A stretch of 64,000 nucleotides of DNA from Hyphomicrobium sp. (GTDB lineage Bacteria; Pseudomonadota; Alphaproteobacteria; Rhizobiales; Hyphomicrobiaceae), in contig RXJH01000002.1 of NCBI GenBank assembly GCA_003987725.1, positions 36,411-100,410 on the forward strand, given 5' to 3'. Both the position numbers and the translations under genes were made by a program. Under the pieces are notes generated by a model. It was not told the origin of the DNA, did no database searches, and saw nothing but the letters and a program-made list of their open reading frames with translations. This document shows positions 45,496 through 54,583 of this stretch, piece after piece; within the stretch, counting starts at the first letter, position 1; every line of letters begins with the position of its first letter.

Positions 45496-48243
45496 ATGTC
45501 GCAGGACCAGATTGCGAAGCTGATGGCTATCGGCGGCAAAACGCAGCCGGCGTTGGCGGAGCATACCTTGAGCGCACCCGACGGTCTGCGTCAGGCAACC
45601 GGCCAAGCCGCGAGCCAAACCACGATCCAAAAAGGCTCGATCGACACGCCTCTGGCCCTGCCGCCGCCCTTGCTCGGTACGGAAAGCCCACCGCCCTCGC
45701 CCACGGCGCCGATCAAACCCGACAATGAATCCGCGAACGACGAGCCGCCGAGCCGCCGCGTCGCGCGCCGCCGCCCTGCAGGCCCCGTTCGCGGAAAAAT
45801 CGCAGCGAACGACGACGTGCCGAGCATCGGCGGTCTCATCTACGCGCTCGAGCAAAAGCCCTCGAGCAAGGTTTTCCGTTTTGCCGCCATTGGAAGTGCC
45901 GTCTGGGCGATCGTCGGACTGACGGTCGGCGCACTGACGATGGCGCCCGGCTGGCAGAGCGGCGAGTCGTTCGCCTCACTCCTGCTGCAACCGGCAACCT
46001 TCTACACCATCACGGCCATTGTCGCGCCGATCGGCATCATCTGGCTGCTGGCCCTCTTGAACTGGCACATCGCCTCGCTCGCTCTCAAATCCGCGACGAT
46101 GAGCGAAGTCGCGATCCGCCTCGCTGAACCCGACAGAACCGCCGAGCAATCGATCGCGAGTCTCGGCCAGGCCGTCCGCCGCCAAGTCTCGTTCATGAAC
46201 GACGCTGTGTCGCGAGCCTTGGGCCGCGCCGGCGAACTCGAAGCCCTCGTCCACAATCACGTCGCCGAACTCGAACGTTCCTACGAGCACAACGAACGCC
46301 GTATCCGCGAACTGATCAACGAATTGGGCGGTGAGCGCCACGCCCTTCTCGATACGTCGACGAACGTCACCGAAACGCTGAAGACGCTCGGCACCGAAAT
46401 CCCGACGCTGATCGAAAAGCTTTCCCAGCAGCAGCTGACGCTTCGCGGCATCATTTCGAATGCAGGCGAAAACCTCGCGAACCTCGAAGGCTCGTTGGCG
46501 ACGGCCACCGGCCGTTTCGAAAACGCAGTTGGTTCGCGCACGTTGCAATTGCAGTCGGTTCTCGAAGACTACACGTCGGCATTCTCGACGGCCCTCGGCG
46601 CCCGCACCGAACAGATGCGCGCGACGTTCGACGGCTACATGCAAACGCTCGACACGACCCTCGGCAATCGCACCGAGAATTTGCAGACCGTCTTCGAGGA
46701 ATATGCTCGCGCGCTCGATACGACGCTGTCAAATCGCGCACAGGCGCTCGACGTCCAGCTCGTCGAACGCACGCGCTCTCTCGACGAAGCGTTCCAGCGG
46801 CGTCTCGAACTCTTCGACGATCAGATCGTGCGCTCGACATCGGCCATCGACCACGCCGTCAGCGAAAAGGCGTCGCTGCTCACCAACGCACTTGAACTAC
46901 ATTCGCGCACCTTCCGCGAGACGATCGCGCATCAGGCGGCCGAACTCGACGATTCCGTCATGAACGGTATCAACGCCGTCCGCCGCACCAGCGAGAACAT
47001 CACGCGCCAGACGATGAAGGCCATCGATGGTCTCTCCAAACAGTCCGGCGTACTTCAGAACGTTGCCGAAAACCTTTTCGCGCAAATTCACGGCGTCACC
47101 GACCGGTTCGAGAACCAGGGCGAGCAAATTCTCAAAGCGGCGAATGTGCTCGACACGGCGAACCTCAAAATTGAATCCACTCTTCAGTCGCGCCACGCCG
47201 AGCTGTCCCACACCCTCGATCGCCTCTCCGGCAAGGCCGACGAATTCGGACGCACCATCGCCGGTTACTCGACGAACCTCGAAGGCTCGTTCTCGAACAT
47301 CGAACTCAAGGCGAGAGCCATCGCCGAAGAGCTTCGCGACAGCGCCGAAAATCGCTCTCGCGCCCTCATGGCGGAGCTCGACCGCGTCAAGCACGAAACG
47401 GAAGCACAGGGCGAACGCGCGCTCACGGACCTCAGGAACCGCTTCCAGAACGTATCGGGCGAGCTCTCGCGCGAATTCGAAACACTGACCACCCGCCTAT
47501 CCTCCGCGTCCGACGAAACGCGCATGCGTGCGGCCGAAGCTGCAGCGACCCTCGCCCGCGAGCAGGCCCGCATCCGCGAAGAAGCCGCCCGCCTTCCGGC
47601 ATCGACCCGTGAGACCGCCGAATCCATGCGCCGCGCGCTCCAGGATCAGCTGCGCGCCATCGAGCAGCTGACGCAGATTTCCCAGCGCGCGAACGCCCCG
47701 CGCGAAATCATTCGTCCCGACCCGGCTCCTCCGCGCTTGGCAGGTTCGTTGACGTCCTCTCTCGTTCAGCAGGAAAGCCCGCCAAGCCGCGGCCGGGGCG
47801 CAGCGCAGCAGGAGACACGGGAAGGCTGGTCGCTCGGCGATCTCTTGGCTCGGGCCTCTCACGAGGACGAAGCCCCCGCCCCCGCTCCGCAGCCGCCGCC
47901 CGCGCAGGCTCCCGTTCGTCTCGACGTCGGAATGATCGCCCGCTCGCTCGACCAGGCAACAGCTGCCGCGATCTGGAGCCGTATCCGCGCCGGACAGCGA
48001 AACGTCCTCGTTCGCAGCATTTACGCCCCGGAGGCGCGCACGCTCTTCGACGAGATCTCGAACCGGGTTAAAACCGACCAAGAGCTGTCGCAGTCGATTT
48101 TCCGGTACCTCACCGACTTCGAACGCATCATCAAGGAAGCGGAAGCGCGAGATACGACGGGCCGTACCGCGCAAACGCATCTCGTTTCCGAAACCGGACG
48201 GGTGTACCTGTTCCTTGCCCACGCAGCTGGCCGCATTCGCTAG
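45496..48243 (+). CDS. Large two-TM coiled-coil protein, TipN-like architecture
   Basis: 915 residues from the ATG at 45496, behind a GGGGGG purine run. A Pro/Ala-rich cytosolic region (1-125) precedes two membrane helices at 128-149 and 168-190. Then comes an extended coiled coil from about 205 to 740, with a repeated pattern LxxxLxxRTExLxxxFxxY in three consecutive copies near 360-440. A Pro-rich linker and a compact C-terminal domain (about 810-915, DVGMIARSLDQATAAAIW to the end) follow. This order resembles Caulobacter TipN, a polarity marker; sequence identity was not tested. In a budding, stalk-forming lineage such a protein could mark the pole. Alternative: a generic structural coiled coil. 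Confidence 0.6.
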   Translation: MSQDQIAKLMAIGGKTQPALAEHTLSAPDGLRQATGQAASQTTIQKGSIDTPLALPPPLLGTESPPPSPTAPIKPDNESANDEPPSRRVARRRPAGPVRGKIAANDDVPSIGGLIYALEQKPSSKVFRFAAIGSAVWAIVGLTVGALTMAPGWQSGESFASLLLQPATFYTITAIVAPIGIIWLLALLNWHIASLALKSATMSEVAIRLAEPDRTAEQSIASLGQAVRRQVSFMNDAVSRALGRAGELEALVHNHVAELERSYEHNERRIRELINELGGERHALLDTSTNVTETLKTLGTEIPTLIEKLSQQQLTLRGIISNAGENLANLEGSLATATGRFENAVGSRTLQLQSVLEDYTSAFSTALGARTEQMRATFDGYMQTLDTTLGNRTENLQTVFEEYARALDTTLSNRAQALDVQLVERTRSLDEAFQRRLELFDDQIVRSTSAIDHAVSEKASLLTNALELHSRTFRETIAHQAAELDDSVMNGINAVRRTSENITRQTMKAIDGLSKQSGVLQNVAENLFAQIHGVTDRFENQGEQILKAANVLDTANLKIESTLQSRHAELSHTLDRLSGKADEFGRTIAGYSTNLEGSFSNIELKARAIAEELRDSAENRSRALMAELDRVKHETEAQGERALTDLRNRFQNVSGELSREFETLTTRLSSASDETRMRAAEAAATLAREQARIREEAARLPASTRETAESMRRALQDQLRAIEQLTQISQRANAPREIIRPDPAPPRLAGSLTSSLVQQESPPSRGRGAAQQETREGWSLGDLLARASHEDEAPAPAPQPPPAQAPVRLDVGMIARSLDQATAAAIWSRIRAGQRNVLVRSIYAPEARTLFDEISNRVKTDQELSQSIFRYLTDFERIIKEAEARDTTGRTAQTHLVSETGRVYLFLAHAAGRIR

Positions 48244-48305
48244 CGGGCGCGCCGCTCCGTGTGAGCTGGCGATGAAGAAACTGACGCAAATCCGGGCCGT
48301 TTCCG

Positions 48306-49283
48306 ATGACCGCGCCGACCATCGAAGCTCGAGGCGAAGTCTGGCCTCTCAAAGAGGCGTTCGTCATTTCGCGCGGAGCGAAAACCGCGGCTGAAGTCGT
48401 CGTCGCGACGGTCTCCGACGGCAATCATCAGGGCCGCGGCGAAGCGGTGCCGTATGCGCGCTATGGTGAGACTGTTTCCGGCGTTCTCGAAGACATCCGC
48501 CGCGTCGCCGGAAGCGTTTCAGACCGCACCGGTCTCGCAAATGAGCTGAAACCCGGCGCCGCATTGAACGCCCTCGACTGTGCATTCTGGGATCTCGAAA
48601 GCAAACGCACAGGCGTTCGCGTCGCCGAACTCGCTGGACTTGGGCACCCAGTCGCGAAAACGACAGCGTTCACACTCAGCCTCGACGCGCCCGCGACAAT
48701 GGCCGAAAAGGCGAAACAAGTTGCGCACCTTTCTCTTCTGAAACTCAAGCTCGGAGGCGCGGGTGATGACGCCCGTATGCGCGCCGTGCGCGAGGCGCGT
48801 CCCGATGCCCGGCTGCTCGTCGACGCGAACGAAGCCTGGACGCTCGGAACCATAGGGCATCTCATATCCGTTGCGGCCGAGTGCAACATCGAGCTGATCG
48901 AGCAGCCGCTCCCCGCAGGTCAGGATGAGGCCCTGCGCGGCATCGATCGTCGCGTGCCGATCTGCGCCGATGAAAGCGTGCACACCGCCGCGGACATTCC
49001 CCGCCTCGCTAAGCTTTACGACGCAGTAAACGTGAAACTCGACAAGGCCGGCGGATTGACGGGTGCCATCGCCCTCGTCCGCGAAGCGCGACAGCGCGAT
49101 CTGAAAATCATGGTTGGTTCGATGGTCGCCACCTCGCTCGCCGTCGCGCCGGCGATGCTGCTCGCATCGGAATCCGACTGGATCGATCTCGATGGCCCCC
49201 TGCTTCTGGCGCATGATCGCGAACACGGGATGCGCGTCGAAAACGGCGTTATCTATCCGCCCGATCCCGAACTCTGGGGCTAA
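48306..49283 (+). CDS. ykfB: L-Ala-D/L-Glu (dipeptide) epimerase, enolase superfamily
   Basis: 325 residues. N-terminal capping domain and a barrel with the acid/base lysine motif KLKLG at 146-150, metal ligands Asp173 (VDAN), Glu199 (LIEQPLP) and Asp222 (ADES), and the second base in KLDK at 244-247. Family members epimerise L-Ala-D-Glu from murein peptides; some have other dipeptide specificity. A transporter gene converges on it with a 6-bp gap, which could supply the dipeptide. Confidence 0.9.
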   Translation: MTAPTIEARGEVWPLKEAFVISRGAKTAAEVVVATVSDGNHQGRGEAVPYARYGETVSGVLEDIRRVAGSVSDRTGLANELKPGAALNALDCAFWDLESKRTGVRVAELAGLGHPVAKTTAFTLSLDAPATMAEKAKQVAHLSLLKLKLGGAGDDARMRAVREARPDARLLVDANEAWTLGTIGHLISVAAECNIELIEQPLPAGQDEALRGIDRRVPICADESVHTAADIPRLAKLYDAVNVKLDKAGGLTGAIALVREARQRDLKIMVGSMVATSLAVAPAMLLASESDWIDLDGPLLLAHDREHGMRVENGVIYPPDPELWG

Positions 49284-49289
49284 GACCGC

Positions 49290-50495
49290 TCAGACGGATT
49301 CCGCTTCGGCAAAAACTGCACTCTTCTGCGATCTGACGAGCCAGAGACCCGCGGCCAGAGAAATCACCGATATGGCGGCCATCGCCAGATAGGAGAGCGA
49401 GCCCTCACTCGCGTAAACCCAACCCGCGATCAACGTCGAGCATCCCATGGCGACGCCCGAAGACATCGTCGCGTATAGCGCTTGCGCGGTACCCTGCTTC
49501 TCGCGCGGAACGGTCTCGTGAATGTAATGGATCGCGCCAATATGCGACGCGCCATACGTCAAGCCGTGCAGGAGTTGCAGTGGCAGCAGCACGGCCAATG
49601 GCGGATCGAAGGCCATCGCAAGCCAGCGCACGATCGAGGCCGCCGCACCAAGCGCGATCAGCCGCGCCGCGCCGATACGTTTCATGACGTGACCGGAAAC
49701 CGAAAACAGGAGAACCTCCGCGAACACGCCGATCGCCCAAAGACTGCCGCTCCAGGCGGCCGAGAGCCCCTGTCGTTCCCAAATCAGAATCCCGAATGTG
49801 AAAAACGTAGCGTGCGCCGCTATCGCCAGACCGACCGCGATGAGAAAGAACCGGAAATCGCGCCGCATCAGCAATTCGCGTAGCGCCTCCGCCCGCCACA
49901 GCGGCAATGTCGGCTTTACCGGCTCTTCGAACCGGTCTTGCGCCGGCAGAATGTGACCCGCAATAACCGTCAGTGCGCAACCAAAAGCAACGAGCCACAC
50001 GCCCGCGCCGCCTCCGAACGCGCTCATGACGACGCCGCCACCGAAGCTTGCAGCAACGAAGGACAGAGATCCCCAGAGACGCATCCGGCCGTAATCGAGC
50101 CCGCGATGGCGCATGCCATTCACCGCAATGGTCTCGATCAGCGGCATGATCGTCGAGTTGCAGAGCATGAGCAGCGTCGCGAAGATAAGGATCGTGCCAA
50201 ACGATGAAGAAGCCGCGAGCGCCAGCACGAAACCCAAACTCAGCCACGCGAGAATGATCAGGTATCGCCTGTGCGCCATCTCGCGATCCGCCGCCATGGC
50301 AATAACCGGCGTGACGAACAGCCGGAGAAACAGCGGAGCCGCAATCACGATACTGATCTCACCCGGCGTCAGGCCGCGCCAGTTCAGCCAGACCGGCATG
50401 AAGGGCACATGCGTCCCATAGACGACGAAGAGCGCGGCGAAGAACAGCGCCACCGGCGCGGCAAAACTCCGCTCTGCTTGCCGTTCAGCGCTCAT
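49290..50495 (-). CDS. Major facilitator superfamily transporter (HcaT-like)
   Basis: 401 residues and twelve hydrophobic segments, with the MFS_1-like features of the phenylpropionate permease family: PVALFFAALFVVYGTHVPFMPVWL at the start, AMRLWGSLSFV-type helix 4 (GRMRLWGSLSFVAA at about 135-148), and HGLTYGASHIGAIHYIHETVP in the C-terminal half. Substrate unknown. Convergent with the epimerase gene, 6 bp apart. Confidence 0.88.
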   Translation of the reverse strand: MSAERQAERSFAAPVALFFAALFVVYGTHVPFMPVWLNWRGLTPGEISIVIAAPLFLRLFVTPVIAMAADREMAHRRYLIILAWLSLGFVLALAASSSFGTILIFATLLMLCNSTIMPLIETIAVNGMRHRGLDYGRMRLWGSLSFVAASFGGGVVMSAFGGGAGVWLVAFGCALTVIAGHILPAQDRFEEPVKPTLPLWRAEALRELLMRRDFRFFLIAVGLAIAAHATFFTFGILIWERQGLSAAWSGSLWAIGVFAEVLLFSVSGHVMKRIGAARLIALGAAASIVRWLAMAFDPPLAVLLPLQLLHGLTYGASHIGAIHYIHETVPREKQGTAQALYATMSSGVAMGCSTLIAGWVYASEGSLSYLAMAAISVISLAAGLWLVRSQKSAVFAEAESV

Positions 50496-50657
50496 ATCTC
50501 GTCTCGCACGCGCATGGCCATTTGCTCAGGTCACCGTATAAGGCCGAACCACTTTGAATGCTCAACAACTTCAAGTGGGTTCAGCTTGAGGTTGTGTCTG
50601 CGCCCACTGAGAATCACATAACTCATTAAGCTGATTATTGCGGAGCAAAATACGCCC

Positions 50658-51206
50658 ATGCAGGCTCTTACCTCGGTCATCCCTAGCGACACTGAAACCG
50701 AATATCGAGCTATCGAAACGACACTGCTGGAAACCGCTCGCGGGCGCTGGTTTCTGGCCGAGCACGGAAGACGAGCCCGCCGACTCGACAGCGCACTTCT
50801 CGAGGATGCGATCAAGCGCCTGCAAAGCTCGCTTCGCGAACCGCCCGCTCTCCTCGGTCAGCTCAAGGCCGAAATTGAGGCGATCAAGGCACAAATGGCC
50901 GAGACACGCGCCGCCCTGTTGGCGAGACCGGTCGTCGACGAAAGCATTCTGCCGAGCCAAGCGATCCTGAAAGCCGCGGAGGACATCCACGACATCGCCT
51001 GGTCGCTGCAGGCCAATCCGTTCGATCCGAAAGGCTGTGAGGAAATCGCCCGCAACGCCGGCCGGCTCTATGCCATGAGCCAATCCCAGGCAGCGCAGTC
51101 GAACCGTGTCGTCGCCGCGGCCGGCGCACTCGAAACATCGGCGAACAAGCTCGAAGGTATTCTCGAAAGCATCATGCACGAGATGAAGGTCGACGACGCC
51201 GCGTAG
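50658..51206 (+). CDS. Conserved helical hypothetical protein
   Basis: 182 residues, soluble, mostly alpha-helical. An acidic start with ETEYRAIETTLLETARGRWFLAEHGRRARRLD is characteristic of an uncharacterised Hyphomicrobiales family; helices at 55-95 and the C-terminal 130-175 could form a four-helix bundle. No catalytic residues evident. It is followed by a strong terminator. Confidence 0.65.
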   Translation: MQALTSVIPSDTETEYRAIETTLLETARGRWFLAEHGRRARRLDSALLEDAIKRLQSSLREPPALLGQLKAEIEAIKAQMAETRAALLARPVVDESILPSQAILKAAEDIHDIAWSLQANPFDPKGCEEIARNAGRLYAMSQSQAAQSNRVVAAAGALETSANKLEGILESIMHEMKVDDAA

Positions 51207-51228
51207 AATTCTCGCCAAGCGACGCGCA

Positions 51229-51262
51229 TAAAAAAACCGGGCCATGAGCCCGGTTTTTTGTT
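51229..51262. terminator. Bidirectional rho-independent terminator
   Basis: ACCGGGC (51236-51242) pairs with GCCCGGT (51248-51254) around CATGA, with poly-A before and poly-T after, so each strand ends in a T-run. It serves the plus gene ending at 51206 and fadL ending at 51281 on the minus strand. Confidence 0.92.
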
Positions 51263-51280
51263 TTTAGGTGAGGACGCCGA

Positions 51281-52537
51281 CTACCACTTCGTTCGCACAC
51301 CGACCGAAAACAGGTCGATCGAAGCGTGCGTGTTTCCAGTGAATGTTGGACCCGTAGGAATACCATTGAGCAACGGGGTGCTCTGGCTAAAACCACCGTC
51401 CTCAACGAAGATGTGCGAATATCCCGCATCGAGCGTTATGGAATCGCTCCACTTGTAGCTCCCGCCAATGCTCAGCCAGACCCGATTGTTGTCGGGCACC
51501 TGCACGAGTCTTTCGGAAGCATCCTGGATCGGCGACAGCTCATAGGCGACACCGCTCCGAAGCGTGAGCAGCGGAGAATAATCGTATTCACCGCCGACCG
51601 AGAAGAACCAGCCGTCGTGCCAGTTCGCCGGGACCGACAACTGGTTGCCACCCGGGAGCGATAACGGGAGGTTCTTAAACACGCTCCAGTTCGTCCATTC
51701 GATCGTGCCCAACAGTCGTGTGGTCGGCGTGACGACCTGCCGCGCACTCAACGTCACGATGTCAGGAAGGGTGATCGATACCACTCCAGGAACACCGTTC
51801 CCGCCCGTGAGAAGCCCAGCAAATGACCCCTCCAGGTCGTGGGTCATCTGAGAGCGATAACCCAGGCCGATGGTCGTGCCTTGCCTCGGCTCCAGCGTAA
51901 TGCCGGCCGTACCTCCGAACGCCCAGTCATTACCGCCGAACTGAGCGATGCTGACGGGAGAGTCACGGAATTGCAGCTTTGTCTGCGCCCATTCGATCTG
52001 CACACCGGCACCGATCGTGATCCCCGGTGCGATGCGATACGCAATCGTCGGGTTGGCGTTCATCGTGATGAGCTTCGAGGTAACGCCCAGGTACGAACCC
52101 GAGTAGCTCGTATTTTCTGGCTTCGAGGCCAATCCGAACGGCGAGTTGAGCGCGATACCGACCCAGACATCTTTCCCAAGCTGATAGGCGCCGTAGCTTG
52201 CGCTGGTCGCCGCATCGATGCCGATGTTGCCGCTACTGCCGTTGCTGCCGGGGCCAAGGGGTGAATTCGTGATGTCCACGTTCGCGTAAGGCAGAATCAG
52301 CGTGTAGGACGATTCCGAATTCAGCCCCGGGAATTGCGCCGTCGCAGCCGGGTTCCAGAACATCGAGCCGAGGCTGCCGCCCGCTGCGGAGCCTGCCGAC
52401 GCCGATCCGAGGAAGACGGTTGACTGTTCGTGGATGTCGAACCCGCCCGCCGAAGCCGCACTGGACCAAGCCGCAATTGCAGCGACGCCGATCGCAGCTC
52501 GCCGGAACTGGTTCTGGCGTCTTTTTAAGTTCCGCAT
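51281..52537 (-). CDS. fadL: FadL / OmpP1 / TodX family outer-membrane transporter
   Basis: 418 residues from the ATG at 52537. Signal peptide 1-30 (cleavage Ala-Ser-Ala-Gly). The mature N-terminus GGFDIHEQSTVFLGSASAG and the MFWNPAATAQFPG segment are the hatch-domain signatures of the FadL family. Barrel strands follow, ending in FSVGVRTKW with a terminal Trp. FadL proteins import long-chain fatty acids or aromatic hydrocarbons; the substrate here is unknown. Confidence 0.93.
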   Translation of the reverse strand: MRNLKRRQNQFRRAAIGVAAIAAWSSAASAGGFDIHEQSTVFLGSASAGSAAGGSLGSMFWNPAATAQFPGLNSESSYTLILPYANVDITNSPLGPGSNGSSGNIGIDAATSASYGAYQLGKDVWVGIALNSPFGLASKPENTSYSGSYLGVTSKLITMNANPTIAYRIAPGITIGAGVQIEWAQTKLQFRDSPVSIAQFGGNDWAFGGTAGITLEPRQGTTIGLGYRSQMTHDLEGSFAGLLTGGNGVPGVVSITLPDIVTLSARQVVTPTTRLLGTIEWTNWSVFKNLPLSLPGGNQLSVPANWHDGWFFSVGGEYDYSPLLTLRSGVAYELSPIQDASERLVQVPDNNRVWLSIGGSYKWSDSITLDAGYSHIFVEDGGFSQSTPLLNGIPTGPTFTGNTHASIDLFSVGVRTKW

Positions 52538-52907
52538 TCGCTGCGCCCCCACGCATTCAAACAGCGTTTATTCTTAACTCTCACAATACGTGTAACCGGC
52601 CGTCTCTACACCGTGAGAAATGCTTAGCGGCTTCCGAAGCCTTGAATCTGTGCCACTTGGGCAACAAAAAACCGGCCCGCCGATGGCGGACCGGTTCTTG
52701 CCAAGCCCCGTTTCAATCCCTCGAAACTTAGCTTGGCGCTCCCCCCAGAGTCTGTGAACGGCGTACATCGCCGAAGTCGCGCGCAAGCTGCCAAAGTCTC
52801 AGATGCTGCGCAAGACTTGACGCTTTTCTCAATGTGCGAGTCGAACCAATGAGATGCGCGCTCGCAACAGATGCGCCTCGCACGGATCGAACACCCATAC
52901 TGTGAAG
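52538..52907. other. 370-bp intergenic region with a minus-strand terminator
   Basis: Between fadL and thiD on the minus strand. It contains a hairpin terminator at 52665-52697 and, upstream of it, about 200 bp without a convincing gene. No tRNA or small RNA was recognised. The fadL promoter should lie at 52540-52660. Confidence 0.4.
52665..52697 (-). terminator. Rho-independent terminator downstream of thiD
   Basis: AACCGG-CCGCC pairs with GGCGG-CCGGTT around GAT, with one unpaired base on each arm; on the minus strand it ends in six T. It lies about 210 bp beyond the thiD stop and could end that transcript. Confidence 0.8.
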
Positions 52908-53732
52908 CTACGCTTTTCGAAGCGCGAAATTATGGTCGACGGGACCGTTGCCGCCGCCGATGCGCATATTGGCGCCGGCCTCGAGCGCGCACCAGACGTA
53001 GAGCTTTCCGGCCTCCACGGCATCCGGCAGCGGCTTGCCGTCTGCGAGACCTGCTGCGATCGCCGCCGACAACGTGCAGCCGGTGCCGTGCGTGTTACGC
53101 GTGACCAGCCGCGGGCGGCGAAAAATATGATGCTCTCGTCCGTCGAAGAAAACATCGACGGCATCCGCGCCGGCGCCGTGACCGCCTTTGACGAGGACTG
53201 ATCCGCAGCCGAATGCCATCAACGCTTCGGCCTGCCTGCGCATCTCGTCTTCCGTCGTCGCCTCCGAGCAATCGAGCAGCCGGCTCGCCTCAGGAATATT
53301 TGGCGTAATCAACTGCGCTCGCGGGATGAGCACACGGCGCACCGCATCGATGGCATCGGCCGGCAAAAGAACATCTCCACTCGTCGCGACCATCACCGGA
53401 TCGACGACAACGGGAACGTTCGGAATTTCCGCGAGAAGCCGGGAAACGGTCTCGACCGTCGCCGCATCGCCGAGCATACCGGTTTTGATCGCCGACACGT
53501 CGAGATCGGAAACGACGGAATGAAACTGCGCGGCGATGAAGTCCGGCGATATCGGAAAAACGCCCGACACGCCGTGCGTATTTTGCGCCGTCAGCGCCGT
53601 GATGATTGTCGCGCCATAAATCCCGAAGGCGGAGAATGTCTTGAGATCCGCCTGAATGCCGGCGCCTCCCGAAGGATCGGATCCCGCGATTGTCAGCGCG
53701 ATCGGAACGGTCAAAGCCGTCATCTCTTTCAT
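52908..53732 (-). CDS. thiD: Hydroxymethylpyrimidine / phosphomethylpyrimidine kinase
   Basis: 274 residues; an alternative ATG at 53723 would shorten it by three. The ribokinase-like fold shows TIAGSDPSGGAGIQADLKTF near the start, DPVMVATSGDVLL in the centre, VLVKGGHG and the anion-hole signature NTHGTGCTLSAAI. It phosphorylates HMP and HMP-P for thiamine synthesis. No other thi genes are adjacent; it follows ccdA by 10 bp and probably shares its transcript. Confidence 0.95.
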   Translation of the reverse strand: MKEMTALTVPIALTIAGSDPSGGAGIQADLKTFSAFGIYGATIITALTAQNTHGVSGVFPISPDFIAAQFHSVVSDLDVSAIKTGMLGDAATVETVSRLLAEIPNVPVVVDPVMVATSGDVLLPADAIDAVRRVLIPRAQLITPNIPEASRLLDCSEATTEDEMRRQAEALMAFGCGSVLVKGGHGAGADAVDVFFDGREHHIFRRPRLVTRNTHGTGCTLSAAIAAGLADGKPLPDAVEAGKLYVWCALEAGANMRIGGGNGPVDHNFALRKA

Positions 53733-53742
53733 TCCAACCCGC

Positions 53743-54540
53743 TCAGGGCATGCCCTTTTTCAGGATCTCGGTTCCGAGATCAGGGGACGTGATGTAGGAT
53801 TCGATCCGGCCCAGCGCCGGAAAATTCTCGATCATCCACTGGCTGAACCAGTTCTGCGCACCGAAAACGAACAGCAGGCCTGTGATCACCAGCAGAAGGC
53901 CCATCAATTTCTCGAGCGTTTCGAAATGGCGTTTGAACTCTTTCATGAAGCCGAGAAACGGCCGTATCGCGACCGCTGCGAGAACGAATGGAATGCCGAG
54001 CCCGAGCGAATAGACCAGAAGCAGACTGACGCCCGTCCAGAGACTCGACGCGCTGGCCGCGAGCGTCAGCACCGTCGCGAGCACCGGTCCGATGCAAGGC
54101 GTCCAGCCGAACGCGAACGCAAGCCCCATCAGGTAGGCACTGGCAAAGCTCGCTTCCGCAGCTGCGGCCGAGTAGCGCGCTTCGTTATAGAAAAGATGGA
54201 TACGGAAAATGCCGAGGAAGTGCAGTCCGAACGCGATAATGACGAGGCCGGCGACCGTTCCAAGAATGGCGCGATAGGAAAGCAGCACCTGCCCCACCGT
54301 GCTCGCGCCGGCACCAAGGGCGACGAATACCGTCGTGAACCCCAACACGAAAAAGACCGCGGAAATGACGACGCGCACCCAGATGCGCCTGTCGATCCGC
54401 TCCTCGCCCGTGAGCTGATCGAGCGTCGTTCCGCCGATATAGCCGAGATAGGGCGGCACGAGCGGCAACACGCACGGTGACAGAAAACTGGCGAGACCCG
54501 CCAGGGCAACGCCGAAATAGATTTGAGCATCTGCCAGCAT
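53743..54540 (-). CDS. ccdA: CcdA-type cytochrome c biogenesis / thiol-disulfide transmembrane protein
   Basis: 265 residues with six membrane helices. The redox pair is Cys23 in LSPCVLPLVPP and Cys149 in GWTPCIGP, the CcdA/DsbD-beta pattern. It carries reducing equivalents from cytoplasmic thioredoxin to periplasmic thiol proteins for haem attachment. The genome needs it for c-type cytochromes such as the XoxG encoded 8 kb away. Lies between pgk and thiD. Confidence 0.93.
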   Translation of the reverse strand: MLADAQIYFGVALAGLASFLSPCVLPLVPPYLGYIGGTTLDQLTGEERIDRRIWVRVVISAVFFVLGFTTVFVALGAGASTVGQVLLSYRAILGTVAGLVIIAFGLHFLGIFRIHLFYNEARYSAAAAEASFASAYLMGLAFAFGWTPCIGPVLATVLTLAASASSLWTGVSLLLVYSLGLGIPFVLAAVAIRPFLGFMKEFKRHFETLEKLMGLLLVITGLLFVFGAQNWFSQWMIENFPALGRIESYITSPDLGTEILKKGMP

Positions 54541-54583
54541 TGCTGCTTCCTAACGCACTTGCTGCTTTTGCCTTACCGCGCGA

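Noticed and set aside
52700-52900. Possible tRNA or small RNA on the minus strand before the terminator at 52665-52697
   Set aside because: A GGTTCGA-type T-loop is present, but no acceptor stem, D-loop or anticodon arm fits around it.
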